Source: CAZHZT01 sp964537285
GTDB taxonomy: Bacteria; Bacteroidota; Bacteroidia; Chitinophagales; Saprospiraceae
Direction of reading: 5' to 3'
Length of the DNA: 47,431 bases
Assembly: GCA_964537285.1 (NCBI GenBank)
Contig: CAZHZT010000035.1
Location: forward strand, 1 to 47,431
Shown: positions 8,036 to 16,068 of the stretch, in pieces
How the letters are laid out: every line of letters starts with the position of its first letter
Numbering within the stretch: position 1 is the first letter of the stretch
Notes under the pieces: generated by a model
What the model was told of the DNA's origin: nothing
Databases searched by the model: none
Seen by the model: the letters and a program-made list of their open reading frames with translations, nothing else
Made by a program: the position numbers and the translations under genes

Positions 8036-8083
8036 TAAAAAACATTCCTGAAAAAGTGTATTTTAGTGGGAAAAAAGATTCCC

Positions 8084-9595
8084 ATGCAGAAGTTGTTGCT
8101 TGTTTTATTGACCCTTTCCTTTTTTAATCCAGTTATTTCTCAAACTTTATCGGATGATTTAGCCAAAGCTGCGGAAGACCATAATATGGTTGGGATGTCC
8201 GTCCTAACAGTATGCAATGGAGAGATAGATAATGAGTTTTACTTCGGCAAAGCTGATCTGAATCGGGATATTGACGTAAGTGACAGTACGATGTACCGCA
8301 TTGCATCCATCTCTAAAACGGTGACGGCAACTGTAGCCATGCAATTATATGAAGATGGCTTGCTTGATTTAGAAGAAAATATTAGCGATATAATGGGGTA
8401 TGTTATTCAAAACCCTAACTTTCCTGATGTGTCGATCACCCCCGCCATGTTACTTTCTCATACTTCTACTTTAGTTGACGGAAATGGTTATGGTAATTTC
8501 CTCTCAGCTACATACAACCAGGTTCCTCCGATATCTATCAGTGAATTGGTTGTGCCCGGAGGAAGTTACTATACCAATGATATGTGGAATAATATTGAAC
8601 CGGGCGCTTATTTTAATTATAGCAACATCAATTTTGGGTTATTGGCTACGGTGATGGAAAAAGTGAGCGGGAAGCGATTTGATAAATTGGTTAAAGGCTA
8701 TCTGTTAGATCCACTGGAAATAAAAGGTTCTTATAATGTTAGAGATATAGAAAATATTGATAATGTAGCAGTGCTATACCGAAATGCCAATCCACAGGCG
8801 GATAATTATCAAGGAGTGCCTCCGGGCCCATTGGATATGGATGATTATGTGCCCGGGACCAATGGTGTTTTTTTTGCTCCTCAAGGGGGCTTAAGGGTAA
8901 GTGCACGTGATTTGGCCAAAATTATGCAACTCCATATTCGTTATGGGGAATACGAAGGACAGCAGTTGTTGGATAGTTCAACCCTTGCATTGATGCATAC
9001 ACCTGTTTGGACGTACAATGGGAGTAATGGTAATAATTATTTCAATCTGTTTAACACCTGGGGCCTGGGGATTCAGCGTACAATTAATAATACTATGGGT
9101 GATATTGTGGTTGATGGATATAACTTTTATGGCCATCCAGGAGAAGCTTATGGCTTGATTAGTGATATGTATTTTGAAAAAGATTATGGTTTTGGCGTTA
9201 TTTTTATGACGAATGGCTACTATGGAACGGGCGGATACAATTTCGGGGAGTATAGCGCATTCTACACGGCGGAGGAAAGTGTGTTTTCTGCGATAGAAGA
9301 GCATGTGTTTCAGGGGTGTCAGCTGGTAAATAATTTAGAGGAAGCTTCTTTATTGGCGATGGAGGCGTTTCCAAACCCATTTAGGCATAATCTGGTGATT
9401 CGCTCGGAAGAGTGGGATACTGAAAGAGTTGATTTGGAAGTGTCGGATATGTTCGGGCGAGTGGTGTGGAATGGAATAGTGTCTTTGGATGGAGGAAAGT
9501 ATGTTTTTAGTGCGGAAGGTCTTAGTTCGGGGGTTTATAATGTAGTGGTGCGGGATGAAGGGCGTGTTTATGGTAAGAAGGTGGTGAAGTTTTAA
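8084..9595 (+). CDS. Secreted serine hydrolase of the beta-lactamase/class C PBP fold, T9SS type A cargo
   Basis: A predicted exported serine hydrolase of 503 residues. The signal peptide (MQKLLLVLLTLSFFNPVISQ) starts at the ATG at 8084. A GTG at 8066 is possible but adds six codons before it and coincides with a -7-like TATTTTAG. The S-x-x-K nucleophile motif SISK lies in YRIASISKTVTATVAMQLYE, and the Y-x-N motif lies in FNYSNINFGLL. The family includes class C beta-lactamases, D-aminopeptidases and esterases; the substrate here is unknown. Residues after ~430 form a T9SS type A sorting domain (AFPNPFRHNLVIRSE...GLSSGVYNVVVRDEGRV...KKVVKF), so it is expected at the surface or outside the cell. 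It is downstream of another secreted hydrolase. Confidence 0.9.
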   Translation: MQKLLLVLLTLSFFNPVISQTLSDDLAKAAEDHNMVGMSVLTVCNGEIDNEFYFGKADLNRDIDVSDSTMYRIASISKTVTATVAMQLYEDGLLDLEENISDIMGYVIQNPNFPDVSITPAMLLSHTSTLVDGNGYGNFLSATYNQVPPISISELVVPGGSYYTNDMWNNIEPGAYFNYSNINFGLLATVMEKVSGKRFDKLVKGYLLDPLEIKGSYNVRDIENIDNVAVLYRNANPQADNYQGVPPGPLDMDDYVPGTNGVFFAPQGGLRVSARDLAKIMQLHIRYGEYEGQQLLDSSTLALMHTPVWTYNGSNGNNYFNLFNTWGLGIQRTINNTMGDIVVDGYNFYGHPGEAYGLISDMYFEKDYGFGVIFMTNGYYGTGGYNFGEYSAFYTAEESVFSAIEEHVFQGCQLVNNLEEASLLAMEAFPNPFRHNLVIRSEEWDTERVDLEVSDMFGRVVWNGIVSLDGGKYVFSAEGLSSGVYNVVVRDEGRVYGKKVVKF

Positions 9596-9680
9596 ATCTT
9601 TTTTCATTGTTGTTAATTAAGTGAAATGCTGTTTCAAACTATGTTTGAAAGATACTGCTTTGGTTAATGGCATATGGTAA

Positions 9681-10036
9681 AAAAGTTCGCAAAACAGATT
9701 TTTGCGGATGTAATGACGAAGGCTTTAGCCTTTGTCAAACGAAGTTTATGGTGAGAAAGTCCGCAAAACAGATTTTTGCGGATGTAATGACGAAGGCTTT
9801 AGCCTTTGTCAAACGAAGTTTATGGTGAGAAAGTCCGCAAAACAGATTTTTGCGGATGTAATGACGAAGGCTTTAGCCTTCGCCAAACGAAGTTTATGAT
9901 AAAAAAGTTCGCAAAACAGATTTTTGCGGATGTAATGACGAAGGCTTTAGCCTTCGCCAAACGAAGTTTATGATAAAAAAGTTCGCAAAACAGATTTTTG
10001 CGGATGTAATGACGAAGGCTTTAGCCTTCGCCAAAC
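9681..10036. repeat. Tandem array of a 74-bp unit (five copies)
   Basis: The word GCAAAACAG recurs at 9689, 9763, 9837, 9911 and 9985, an exact 74-base period. Each unit contains two hairpins: TCCGCAAAA / TTTTGCGGA (9-bp stem, loop CAGAT; slightly altered in units 1, 4 and 5) and GAAGGC-TTTA-GCCTTC. Units 1-3 and 4-5 differ by a few bases, and the fifth is truncated. The array fills most of the 524-base gap between the hydrolase and transposase-remnant genes; I see no gene in it. Confidence 0.95.
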
Positions 10037-10119
10037 CGTAATGTTGAAATTTATTACAATTTGTTGTAAATTTTAATTGCTGTTTTAGAAGTCTAATTAT
10101 TGCAAACTGTATTTTTTGA

Positions 10120-10416
10120 ATGAGTAATTTACAAGATAGATATATAAATCCTCTAACTGATTTTGGATTCAAAAAGCTTCAGGAGAGAATATTTGAAAAA
10201 GTCTTCCAATCTGCTGAAATCGCCAAGTTTTCTCCTGATGAGCGAAAAGCTTATGAAGATAGTTTGAAATACTATCGCGATTTGAATAATGTGGTGAATA
10301 CAACTAGAGAAGAAGGAATCCTACCAGTAGCAAAGAATATGAAAAAACAAGGTTTTTCGGTTGAGCAGATCCAAATGGCTACTGGCCTGTCGGCTGAATC
10401 TATTCGTTGGTTATAA
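10120..10416 (+). pseudogene. Internally deleted PD-(D/E)XK nuclease-family transposase (Rpn-like)
   Basis: A 98-residue in-frame remnant. The N-terminus RYINPLTDFGFKKL is the typical start of Bacteroidota 'PD-(D/E)XK nuclease family transposase' proteins. It then runs straight into the family's C-terminus: ERIFEKVFQSAEIAKFSPDE, AYEDSLKYYRDLNNVV and a final helix-turn-helix-like GFSVEQIQMATGLSAESIRW. Full-length members are about 300 residues, so roughly 200 residues with the catalytic nuclease core are missing. The frame is intact, so a small protein could still be made. It lies 84 bases after the 74-bp repeat array. Confidence 0.8.
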
Positions 10417-10433
10417 TATCCCAAAAAAGAGGA

Positions 10434-11183
10434 ATGAAAATATGTGCCGCTCAAATTCAGCCTTTTAAAGGAGATATCGAAAAGAATATCGCTTTACATC
10501 AGTCTTTCATTAATGAGGCCATTGCTGCAGAAGCGGATTTGGTCTTTTTTCCGGAATTATCGCTTACGGGCTATGAGCCGACGCTCGCTAAACACTTAGC
10601 TATGAATTCCGAAGATGAACGATTAGAAGTGTTTCAGGAGATGAGCGATTCGAGCGGAATAGTTATTGGTCTTGGCCTGCCTGCTTTTGCTGAAAATGGA
10701 ATCCGGATCAGCATGTTGTTTTTCCAGCCTCAAAAGAAACGGCTTGTCTATTCCAAGCAGTATTTGCACGAAGATGAACTACCTTACTTTGCTTCTGGTG
10801 ATCGGCAGGTGTACTTGCATATAAAAGGATTTAAGCTTGCTCCTGCTATTTGCTATGAGTCATTGCTTCCGGAGCATGCCGAGCAGGCATTTAAAGACGG
10901 AGCAGATATTTATCTGGCCAGCGTAGCTAAGCCCAAAAGAGGAGTGGATAAAGCCTATGCCTATTTTCCATTGCTGGCTAAAAAATATGCTATGCCCGTA
11001 ATTATAGTGAATTGTGTTGGCTTTTGTGATGATTTTGAGAGTGTGGGAGGGAGTGCTGCCTGGGGAAAGGATGGGCAGGTGTTATCGCACCCAAATTTTG
11101 TTTTACCGCATCTAATTAATGAAAATCAATTATTAGTTAAAGAATACATTAATTGGTTCCTTTTAGAAAAAATAAAAACATGA
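10434..11183 (+). CDS. Carbon-nitrogen hydrolase (nitrilase superfamily)
   Basis: A cytoplasmic 249-residue amidase/nitrilase-fold enzyme. The E-K-C triad is visible: E41 in DLVFFPELSLTGYEP, the lysine in SKQYLHEDELPYF, and the cysteine in APAICYESLLPEHA. Family members cleave nonpeptide C-N bonds in amides, N-carbamoyl compounds or omega-amides; the sequence does not fix the substrate. The ATG at 10434 follows a GAGGA stretch and starts exactly at the conserved first strand (MKICAAQIQP). A TTG at 10407 is possible but overlaps the preceding remnant. Its stop overlaps the start of the next gene in an ATGA, suggesting translational coupling with the small T9SS protein. Confidence 0.9.
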   Translation: MKICAAQIQPFKGDIEKNIALHQSFINEAIAAEADLVFFPELSLTGYEPTLAKHLAMNSEDERLEVFQEMSDSSGIVIGLGLPAFAENGIRISMLFFQPQKKRLVYSKQYLHEDELPYFASGDRQVYLHIKGFKLAPAICYESLLPEHAEQAFKDGADIYLASVAKPKRGVDKAYAYFPLLAKKYAMPVIIVNCVGFCDDFESVGGSAAWGKDGQVLSHPNFVLPHLINENQLLVKEYINWFLLEKIKT

Positions 11184-11899
11184 AAATTTATTTTACCCTG
11201 TTCTTCATTAATTTTTGCTTAATTTATAGCAATATTTACTCCCAAACCCTTTGGACTGGGGCTGAAATTACCTTCTCAAAAGAAAATTATGCCGATTGGA
11301 CGCAGGAGGAAAACCAGGATCGGATCACCAATAATGTTTGGATAACAAGGGCCAATAATGCAGGTATATTTAATATTGCCTCAGAAACAGAATACGATCG
11401 AATAAACAGAACAAGCCCTGCAGATACGGAATGGGCGAATGGCTCTATTTCCGATGGAATTGATAATTTGACCTTCGGAACTTGGTTTGAGTCCTATGAC
11501 GGAACACCTTCTGAAGATCTGAATAAACCTAAAGTGCTCCATTTGATTTCAGATGATATTTATATCGATATAACTTTTACCTCATGGACGGGAGGTGGAG
11601 GTGGAAGCGGTACTGGAATGGGGGGCGGCTTTTCTTACGTCCGCTCAACAAATCAACCGTTAAATGTTGAAAAACCTGAGTTAAGCAATGTTCAGCTTTT
11701 TCCAAACCCAACAAGTGACGCAATCTACCTCATTGGTTTGGAGCAAAGCGTTTATTATGAATTATTTAATTTAATAGGAAATAAAATTGGAGAAGGAAGT
11801 TTAGATCCAAATGATTATATTGACATTGCCTTTTTATCGAAAGGGATTTACATCCTTAGATTTGAAGGAACAGAAATAAGAAAAGTGGTAATAGAATAA
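11180..11899 (+). CDS. Small secreted protein with T9SS type A sorting domain
   Basis: A 239-residue exported protein of unknown function. The signal peptide is MKIYFTLFFINFCLIYSNIYS. The mature part (LWTGAEITFSKENYADWTQE, DRITNNVWITRANNAGIFNI) is followed by a glycine-rich linker (WTGGGGGSGTGMGGGFSYVR). A type A C-terminal sorting domain ends it (LFPNPTSDAIYLIGLE...LSKGIYILRFEGTEIRKVVI). The start at 11180 overlaps the nitrilase stop by 4 bases (ATGA). Proteins with this N-terminal region (TFSKENYADWT... to SYVRS) recur in Bacteroidota as uncharacterised secreted proteins. Confidence 0.85.
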   Translation: MKIYFTLFFINFCLIYSNIYSQTLWTGAEITFSKENYADWTQEENQDRITNNVWITRANNAGIFNIASETEYDRINRTSPADTEWANGSISDGIDNLTFGTWFESYDGTPSEDLNKPKVLHLISDDIYIDITFTSWTGGGGGSGTGMGGGFSYVRSTNQPLNVEKPELSNVQLFPNPTSDAIYLIGLEQSVYYELFNLIGNKIGEGSLDPNDYIDIAFLSKGIYILRFEGTEIRKVVIE

Positions 11900-11916
11900 C
11901 TAGTTCCTGAAGCACT

Positions 11917-11952
11917 AGAAGCTATCATAAAAGCAGCTTTTAGATAGCTTCT
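11917..11952. terminator. Hairpin downstream of the small T9SS gene
   Basis: Outer 10-bp arms AGAAGCTATC / GATAGCTTCT enclose a TAAAAG / CTTTTA stem. It lies 17 bases after the stop codon and has no long T tail. Confidence 0.55.
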
Positions 11953-11966
11953 TAAATGGCTGAAAT

Positions 11967-12326
11967 TTGAATAAAAGCGAAGTTAATAGAACGGTACGTG
12001 ATTTGATTCGATCTGGAAAGACTAGAGAGGTTTTCAAATACCTCCACGCTCAGTCTTTAGGTTTAAATTTTTCTCATTCCGTTACGATTATTGAAAGTGA
12101 ATACAATGCTTTGCTTGAACAGGAGGTAAAAGGAACTTTAAGCCGGGATGTAGACAGTGCCACGGCTTCAAATAATTTACTTAAAAAAGGTAAAATTGCT
12201 GCTACCCCGATGATAAATTGGGGAACGGCAAAGTCAAATGATTACGTAAGATTGGTTTATTCTAATGAACCATTAGGGCGGTTGAAAGGAATTGGTGAGC
12301 GGCTAAGGATGAGCTTTGGTCTATAA
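11967..12326 (+). CDS. Small protein resembling an effector-associated domain (EAD-like)
   Basis: A 119-residue protein with no assigned function. Residues 8-65 (VRDLIRSGKTREVFKYLHAQ...IIESEYNALLEQEVKGTLSR) follow the pattern of the helical effector-associated domains of Bacteroidota conflict systems: an 'xLIxxGKTxEVLxxL' first helix, then 'xYNxLxxxxxxGxLSxxE'. The resemblance is by pattern only. Usually such a domain is fused to, or sits beside, a protease, TIR or NTPase effector; no such partner is visible here. The start is TTG and no nearby ATG exists. The C-terminal half (WGTAKSNDYVRLVYSNEPLG) is unfamiliar. Confidence 0.5.
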   Translation: MNKSEVNRTVRDLIRSGKTREVFKYLHAQSLGLNFSHSVTIIESEYNALLEQEVKGTLSRDVDSATASNNLLKKGKIAATPMINWGTAKSNDYVRLVYSNEPLGRLKGIGERLRMSFGL

Positions 12327-12421
12327 AAATGGCGTTTATTCAAACTTTATTTTACATTACAAGTAAAGTAATAGGTACCCCAACTTTTCAAACATTCTCA
12401 ACAATTCAAACCGTGTAAACT

Positions 12422-12928
12422 ATGAGATACCTTATTGGAACCATTTTGATTCTATTTGCTATTGTCATTTTTGGCCTCCGGATTAATAAGAGCGTTATTT
12501 TTAAGCAAAATATAAGCGGCTATTTAAAACGGGCAGCGGATGCGAATACGGTCGAGTTGGCTAAAGGCGAATTGGCTAAGGTAATTGATTATCTGGAGGA
12601 AAATAACCTGACTTCCGGTTATACCTCTGTTGTTTGGAAAACCCCAGACCGGGATATTGAATTTTGGTACAAAAACCTGAAGGCCAGTTATGAGGAATTG
12701 GAAAAAATCAATCCTGATTCAGAGAACACGCTCGAGCGAACCAATATGCTGATAAAGCTAAGGGAAACGCTGCTGGATCAGGGAGAAAAAAATGAGAAAG
12801 TTACAGTCCCTGATGGACTAAGTGTTTATCCTAATAACAAGCTGTGGGCGGGGCTTATGGTGTTGGCTTTTTTACTTTTATCTGCCGGGCTTGTAGTAAT
12901 GGTGCCAAAGGAGTCGTTTAAAAGTTAG
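12422..12928 (+). CDS. Hypothetical two-TM membrane protein
   Basis: A 168-residue protein. An N-terminal hydrophobic helix (LIGTILILFAIVIFGLRI) and a C-terminal one (LWAGLMVLAFLLLSAGLVVM) flank a ~115-residue soluble helical region (ISGYLKRAADANTVELAKGE...KVIDYLEENNL...FWYKNLKASYEELEKI). The ends probably sit in the inner membrane with the middle on one side. I do not recognise a family. It ends at a terminator shared with the convergent LytTR gene. Confidence 0.75.
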   Translation: MRYLIGTILILFAIVIFGLRINKSVIFKQNISGYLKRAADANTVELAKGELAKVIDYLEENNLTSGYTSVVWKTPDRDIEFWYKNLKASYEELEKINPDSENTLERTNMLIKLRETLLDQGEKNEKVTVPDGLSVYPNNKLWAGLMVLAFLLLSAGLVVMVPKESFKS

Positions 12929-12938
12929 GTAAGTGACG

Positions 12939-12968
12939 AGGTTGGGCTACCAAACAGATGATAGCCCA
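12939..12968. terminator. Bidirectional terminator between convergent genes
   Basis: TTGGGCTA and TAGCCCAA pair as an 8-bp stem around a ~12-base loop, between the two-TM protein gene and the convergent LytTR gene. A CATTTTTT run follows on the plus strand. Confidence 0.65.
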
Positions 12969-12970
12969 AT

Positions 12971-13672
12971 TCATTTTTTCACTTTATCCCAAAATGACTT
13001 TTTGTAAGTATCGCTTATTGGAATGCGCTGATCTTTGATAATAATGCGATTGCGTTCGATGTATTCGATTTTGGAAAAAGAAATGATAAAAGACTTGTGG
13101 ACACGCATAAATCCTGTATCCGGAAGGCGTGTTTCAAGTTGCTTCATGTTTTCAAGTGTAAGGATCTTACCGTTAGGAGTATGAATGGCGACGTAATCGC
13201 CCAAACCTTCAAGGTAGTATATATCATTAAGATCTACCTTTTGGACCCGGTATTCGCTTTTTACAAAAATATAGGATTCCTGAGGAGTAGAAACCTGCTG
13301 ATTTACAGGCTCTTCCGTTTTTAAGCGATCCAGTACTTTTTGAATGGCTTTAAAAAAACGCTCGTAAGAAATTGGTTTTAATAAATAATCGACGGCATTA
13401 TGGTCAAAGCCATCAATGGCATATTGTTCGTAGGCTGTAGTCAGAATGATTTCGTATTTTTGATTCAGGATTTTCATGAATTGAATGCCTGTCAGTTCAG
13501 GCATTTGGACATCCAGAAAAATAAGATCAACGAGGTTTTCCTGAATAAACTGAAGAGCTTCTATAGGGTTTGAAAAAGTGTTTACCAACTCAAGTGCTTC
13601 TGTTTTTTCGATATAATCCGATAGTAACTGTATGGCTAAGGGCTCATCATCGACTACAATACATTTTAACAT
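12971..13672 (-). CDS. LytTR-family response regulator
   Basis: A 233-residue transcription regulator. An N-terminal receiver domain has the acidic pair D8-D9, the phosphoacceptor D54 in LIFLDVQMPELTG, a conserved T/S in ILTTAYEQYA and K in YLLKPI. A C-terminal LytTR DNA-binding domain follows (YIFVKSEYRVQKVDLNDIYY...GDYVAIHT...FMRVHKSFIISFSKIEYIER). The ATG at 13672 is preferred over an upstream start at 13711 because receiver domains begin right at MLKCIVVDDEP. It lies ~76 bases downstream of, and on the same strand as, the LytS-like kinase, so the two form a cognate pair. Target genes are not visible in the sequence. Confidence 0.93.
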   Translation of the reverse strand: MLKCIVVDDEPLAIQLLSDYIEKTEALELVNTFSNPIEALQFIQENLVDLIFLDVQMPELTGIQFMKILNQKYEIILTTAYEQYAIDGFDHNAVDYLLKPISYERFFKAIQKVLDRLKTEEPVNQQVSTPQESYIFVKSEYRVQKVDLNDIYYLEGLGDYVAIHTPNGKILTLENMKQLETRLPDTGFMRVHKSFIISFSKIEYIERNRIIIKDQRIPISDTYKKSFWDKVKK

Positions 13673-13748
13673 ATAGGTACTGATTTTTTTGAAGGGGATG
13701 TCCAGGAGCAATGAACTGCTTTTGGACAGCCTTTTTGTAATAGGAAAT

Positions 13749-14783
13749 TTATGTTAAAGAAAGAGGAATTTTAAGGCTTACACTGAAAACATCCTCTGTT
13801 TCGGAAATTTTCAAATCGTGTTGGTTATCATAAATCAGTGCTAAACGTTTTTTTACGTTTTCGAGGCCAATACCCCCCATTTGGTCTTTTTGCCGGGTTT
13901 TCTTGGCATTTTGACTGTGGAAAAAAAGATGCTCTTCAATTATTTGAAACTGAATTACTAATGGGCAATCGATGTTTTTTAAATTGCCGTGCTTGAAGGC
14001 ATTTTCAATAAAAGCAATAAATGAAAAAGGAGGAACCAGAAGAGGTTTTACGGCTTCTTCTATTTGCATGTCGACCTGAACGGGGTAATTATAGCGTAAG
14101 GATTCAAGGTCGATGAAATCTGAAATATATTCCAGCTCTTTTTGTAATGGTACTTTTTCAGCCACTTCGTATAAAGCATATCGAAGCAGGTTAGTCAGCT
14201 TGTCCATTGCTTTTAATGCTTTATCTGACTTCTGATATACCAAAGTATAGATGTTATTAAGGGTGTTGAATAGGAAATGAGGGTTTATTTGGGAGCGTAA
14301 TAACGCTAATTCGGTTTTTTGTTGCTGAATTTGGATTTGTTGCCCTTGCAATTCTTTGTATTGGGAGTATTGAACAGAGTAGTAGACAATGCCCACCGAG
14401 CAATATACAATAGCGTAGTAAAAATTATCAAAAAAATAGCTTCTCCAGCTAACCTGGTCATAATAATTGTCAAAGCCAAACAGATTTAAAAATAAGAACT
14501 CTTCAGTGAAGCATCGGATACTCATGGGAATTAAAACCGCTATAATCATCAAAAACGGTCTGAGAAAGCGTTTTTTATCTTGGGTATAGAGGAATATTGT
14601 ATACGCTCCAATTGAGTAAAGTGAAAAAGCAACCAGAGATGATAATAAAAGCATTATGCTGTTGAGGTTGGTCCAGGAGTTTAGGTATTCTTCCAGGCCG
14701 TCTAAAGCAATTTCGCGAAATTCTGAAAAGATTAGATAGAATCCGAACGTCCACAATGCCAGGTTGGCGTATTTAGGTTTCAT
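13749..14783 (-). CDS. LytS/YehU-like membrane sensor histidine kinase
   Basis: A 344-residue kinase. About four transmembrane helices fill residues 1-140, followed by a coiled-coil linker (QQIQIQQQKTELALLRSQ). The His_kinase core carries the phosphoacceptor H169 in INPHFLFNTLNNIYTLV, an N-box IENAFKHGNLKN, and a G-box GGIGLENVKKRLALIY. It pairs with the adjacent LytTR regulator. No periplasmic sensor domain is evident, so the signal is probably sensed in or near the membrane. A MITE-like element (14837-14943) lies directly upstream of the gene. Confidence 0.93.
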   Translation of the reverse strand: MKPKYANLALWTFGFYLIFSEFREIALDGLEEYLNSWTNLNSIMLLLSSLVAFSLYSIGAYTIFLYTQDKKRFLRPFLMIIAVLIPMSIRCFTEEFLFLNLFGFDNYYDQVSWRSYFFDNFYYAIVYCSVGIVYYSVQYSQYKELQGQQIQIQQQKTELALLRSQINPHFLFNTLNNIYTLVYQKSDKALKAMDKLTNLLRYALYEVAEKVPLQKELEYISDFIDLESLRYNYPVQVDMQIEEAVKPLLVPPFSFIAFIENAFKHGNLKNIDCPLVIQFQIIEEHLFFHSQNAKKTRQKDQMGGIGLENVKKRLALIYDNQHDLKISETEDVFSVSLKIPLSLT

Positions 14784-14826
14784 AAAATAAAGTTACTTAT
14801 AGAGCCTTTTTTTGACTGTTTCGAAA

Positions 14827-14953
14827 AAAATCATCGTTCTTTGACAGAAATTGTGGAAAATGGAACTTCAAAATGATACCCCTTTCAACCACAAAGGCAT
14901 TCAAGGGGTAGCATTTTGAAGTTTCACACAATTTGTCAAAGAACGATAAAAAA
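14827..14953. mobile_element. MITE-like palindromic element, full 107-bp copy
   Basis: Ends TTCTTTGAC (14837) and GTCAAAGAA (ending 14943) enclose the same fold-back interior as the copies at 7880 and 16078, and the length is identical to the first. The 8-bp flanks (AAAATCAT / ATAAAAAA) do not match, so any target duplication has been lost. It sits 54 bases upstream of the histidine kinase gene. Confidence 0.8.
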
Positions 14954-15126
14954 TTATCTGCCGAGAGCTACAGAACAAGTCTAATGAACCACTTTTTAAA
15001 CAACTTTACCCTTAAAAATCGGTGAAACCCCATTTTTCATCGGTAAAAAGGAAATTTACCTATTTATGGTCTAATTTAGGGGTTTATCCTAGCTACCGAC
15101 GAATATTCCTGCTTCACCGATTACAG

Positions 15127-15157
15127 TTGATCCCCTTGTACTTCCCGCCTACATTTG
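15127..15157 (+). promoter_or_regulatory. Bacteroidota-type promoter for the DUF5694-like gene
   Basis: TTG at 15127-15129 and TACATTTG at 15150-15157 are 20 bases apart, an exact -33/-7 match. Transcription from about 15163 leaves a ~24-base leader before the ATG at 15187. It rules against the upstream in-frame ATG at 15022. Confidence 0.7.
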
Positions 15158-15186
15158 TAGCATATCGTTCATCAAAAAGAAAAAAA

Positions 15187-16068
15187 ATGAAAAACGTATT
15201 ATTAATTCTTGCCGCAATGCTTACACTTGGGTCTGCCAATGCTCAATTCGATAAAATTAAGGATCCTGATGAAATTTTAATTGGAAATAGAAAACTTCCT
15301 AAAGTTTTGCTGGTCGGCAGCTGGCATTTCAACTACCCTGGCTTGGATGCACATAAATCTGAGGAAAATAAACGAATTAATATCTTTTCAGATCGCCGCC
15401 AGAAGGAACTTAAGGAGTTGTTGGATTACATCGCCCAGTTCAAGCCGACAAAAATTGTTGTTGAGGGTGGTCGAAATAGTGGTTATATCATGTGGAGATA
15501 CCGCGATTGGAAAAGTGGTGAAGAGCCTTTGGGTGCTTCTGAAACAGATCAGATCGCCATTAGGCTGCTGGATCGTTTCGGTTTAGACACTATTTATGGT
15601 TGCGATGCAATGCCTCTGTTAATTGAATTACACCGAAACAGAGATGAGTCAAAGGGAGAAACCTATGCAGACAAATTATTGGACCATCATTACTTTGGTG
15701 GCGATGATCCTCTTTCTAAACGTTATGATGCGTTATACGAATATGAAGATCGCATGACGGTAGAGCATACACTACTAGAAAACTTCTTGTACAATAATTC
15801 GGATAAAGTTCTGGATAGAGGCTTTGGTGCATACCTTGGCGGAGGTCAGTTTGAGTCGGAAGGTTTTGAAGGGCCCGATGCGCTTTCCATGTTCTGGTTC
15901 AATCGGAATTTGCGCATTTTTCATAACATCAAAAATATTGGATATGACGAGAATGACCGGATTATGGTGTTGTTTGGAGCAGGTCACATATCCATATTGA
16001 ACTATCTTTTTGAGTGTTCCGCTGAGTTTGAATTGGTGAAGTTTGGAGCGTTGGATAAGTTGCGTTAG
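15187..16068 (+). CDS. Secreted DUF5694-like protein
   Basis: A 293-residue protein with a clear signal peptide (MKNVLLILAAMLTLGSANAQ). The mature part has the pattern I associate with DUF5694 proteins, a TraB/GumN-like fold: VLLVGSWHFNYPGLDAHKSE, QFKPTKIVVEGGR, an internal DRFGLDTIYGCDA, and a C-terminal RIMVLFGAGHISILNYLFE. The paired GxxHF and GAGH motifs suggest a metal-dependent hydrolase-like site; activity is unproven. The start is set by the signal peptide and by a promoter at 15127-15157; 55 further in-frame codons upstream are not used. The stop codon touches the target repeat of a MITE-like element. Confidence 0.85.
   Translation: MKNVLLILAAMLTLGSANAQFDKIKDPDEILIGNRKLPKVLLVGSWHFNYPGLDAHKSEENKRINIFSDRRQKELKELLDYIAQFKPTKIVVEGGRNSGYIMWRYRDWKSGEEPLGASETDQIAIRLLDRFGLDTIYGCDAMPLLIELHRNRDESKGETYADKLLDHHYFGGDDPLSKRYDALYEYEDRMTVEHTLLENFLYNNSDKVLDRGFGAYLGGGQFESEGFEGPDALSMFWFNRNLRIFHNIKNIGYDENDRIMVLFGAGHISILNYLFECSAEFELVKFGALDKLR

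Larger units (their letters stand above)
7853..8052. repeat. Perfect 81-bp palindrome split by a mobile element
   Basis: Removing the inserted element and one target copy (7878-7996) joins 7853-7877 to 7997-8052. The product is a perfect palindrome with two 40-base arms around one central base. The left arm includes the last codons and stop of the phosphoesterase gene. As it stands, the inner part still forms a perfect 23-1-23 hairpin at 7989-8035. Confidence 0.85.

Noticed and set aside
9350..9607. Minus-strand ORF opposite the sorting domain of the beta-lactamase-like gene
   Set aside because: It is antisense to a well-supported coding region and has no family resemblance.
9681..10036. CRISPR array
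   Set aside because: The 74-bp units are contiguous with no unique spacers, and no cas genes are nearby.
15022..15186. Upstream 55 codons of the DUF5694-like ORF
   Set aside because: A promoter lies inside this stretch and a clear signal peptide begins at 15187.
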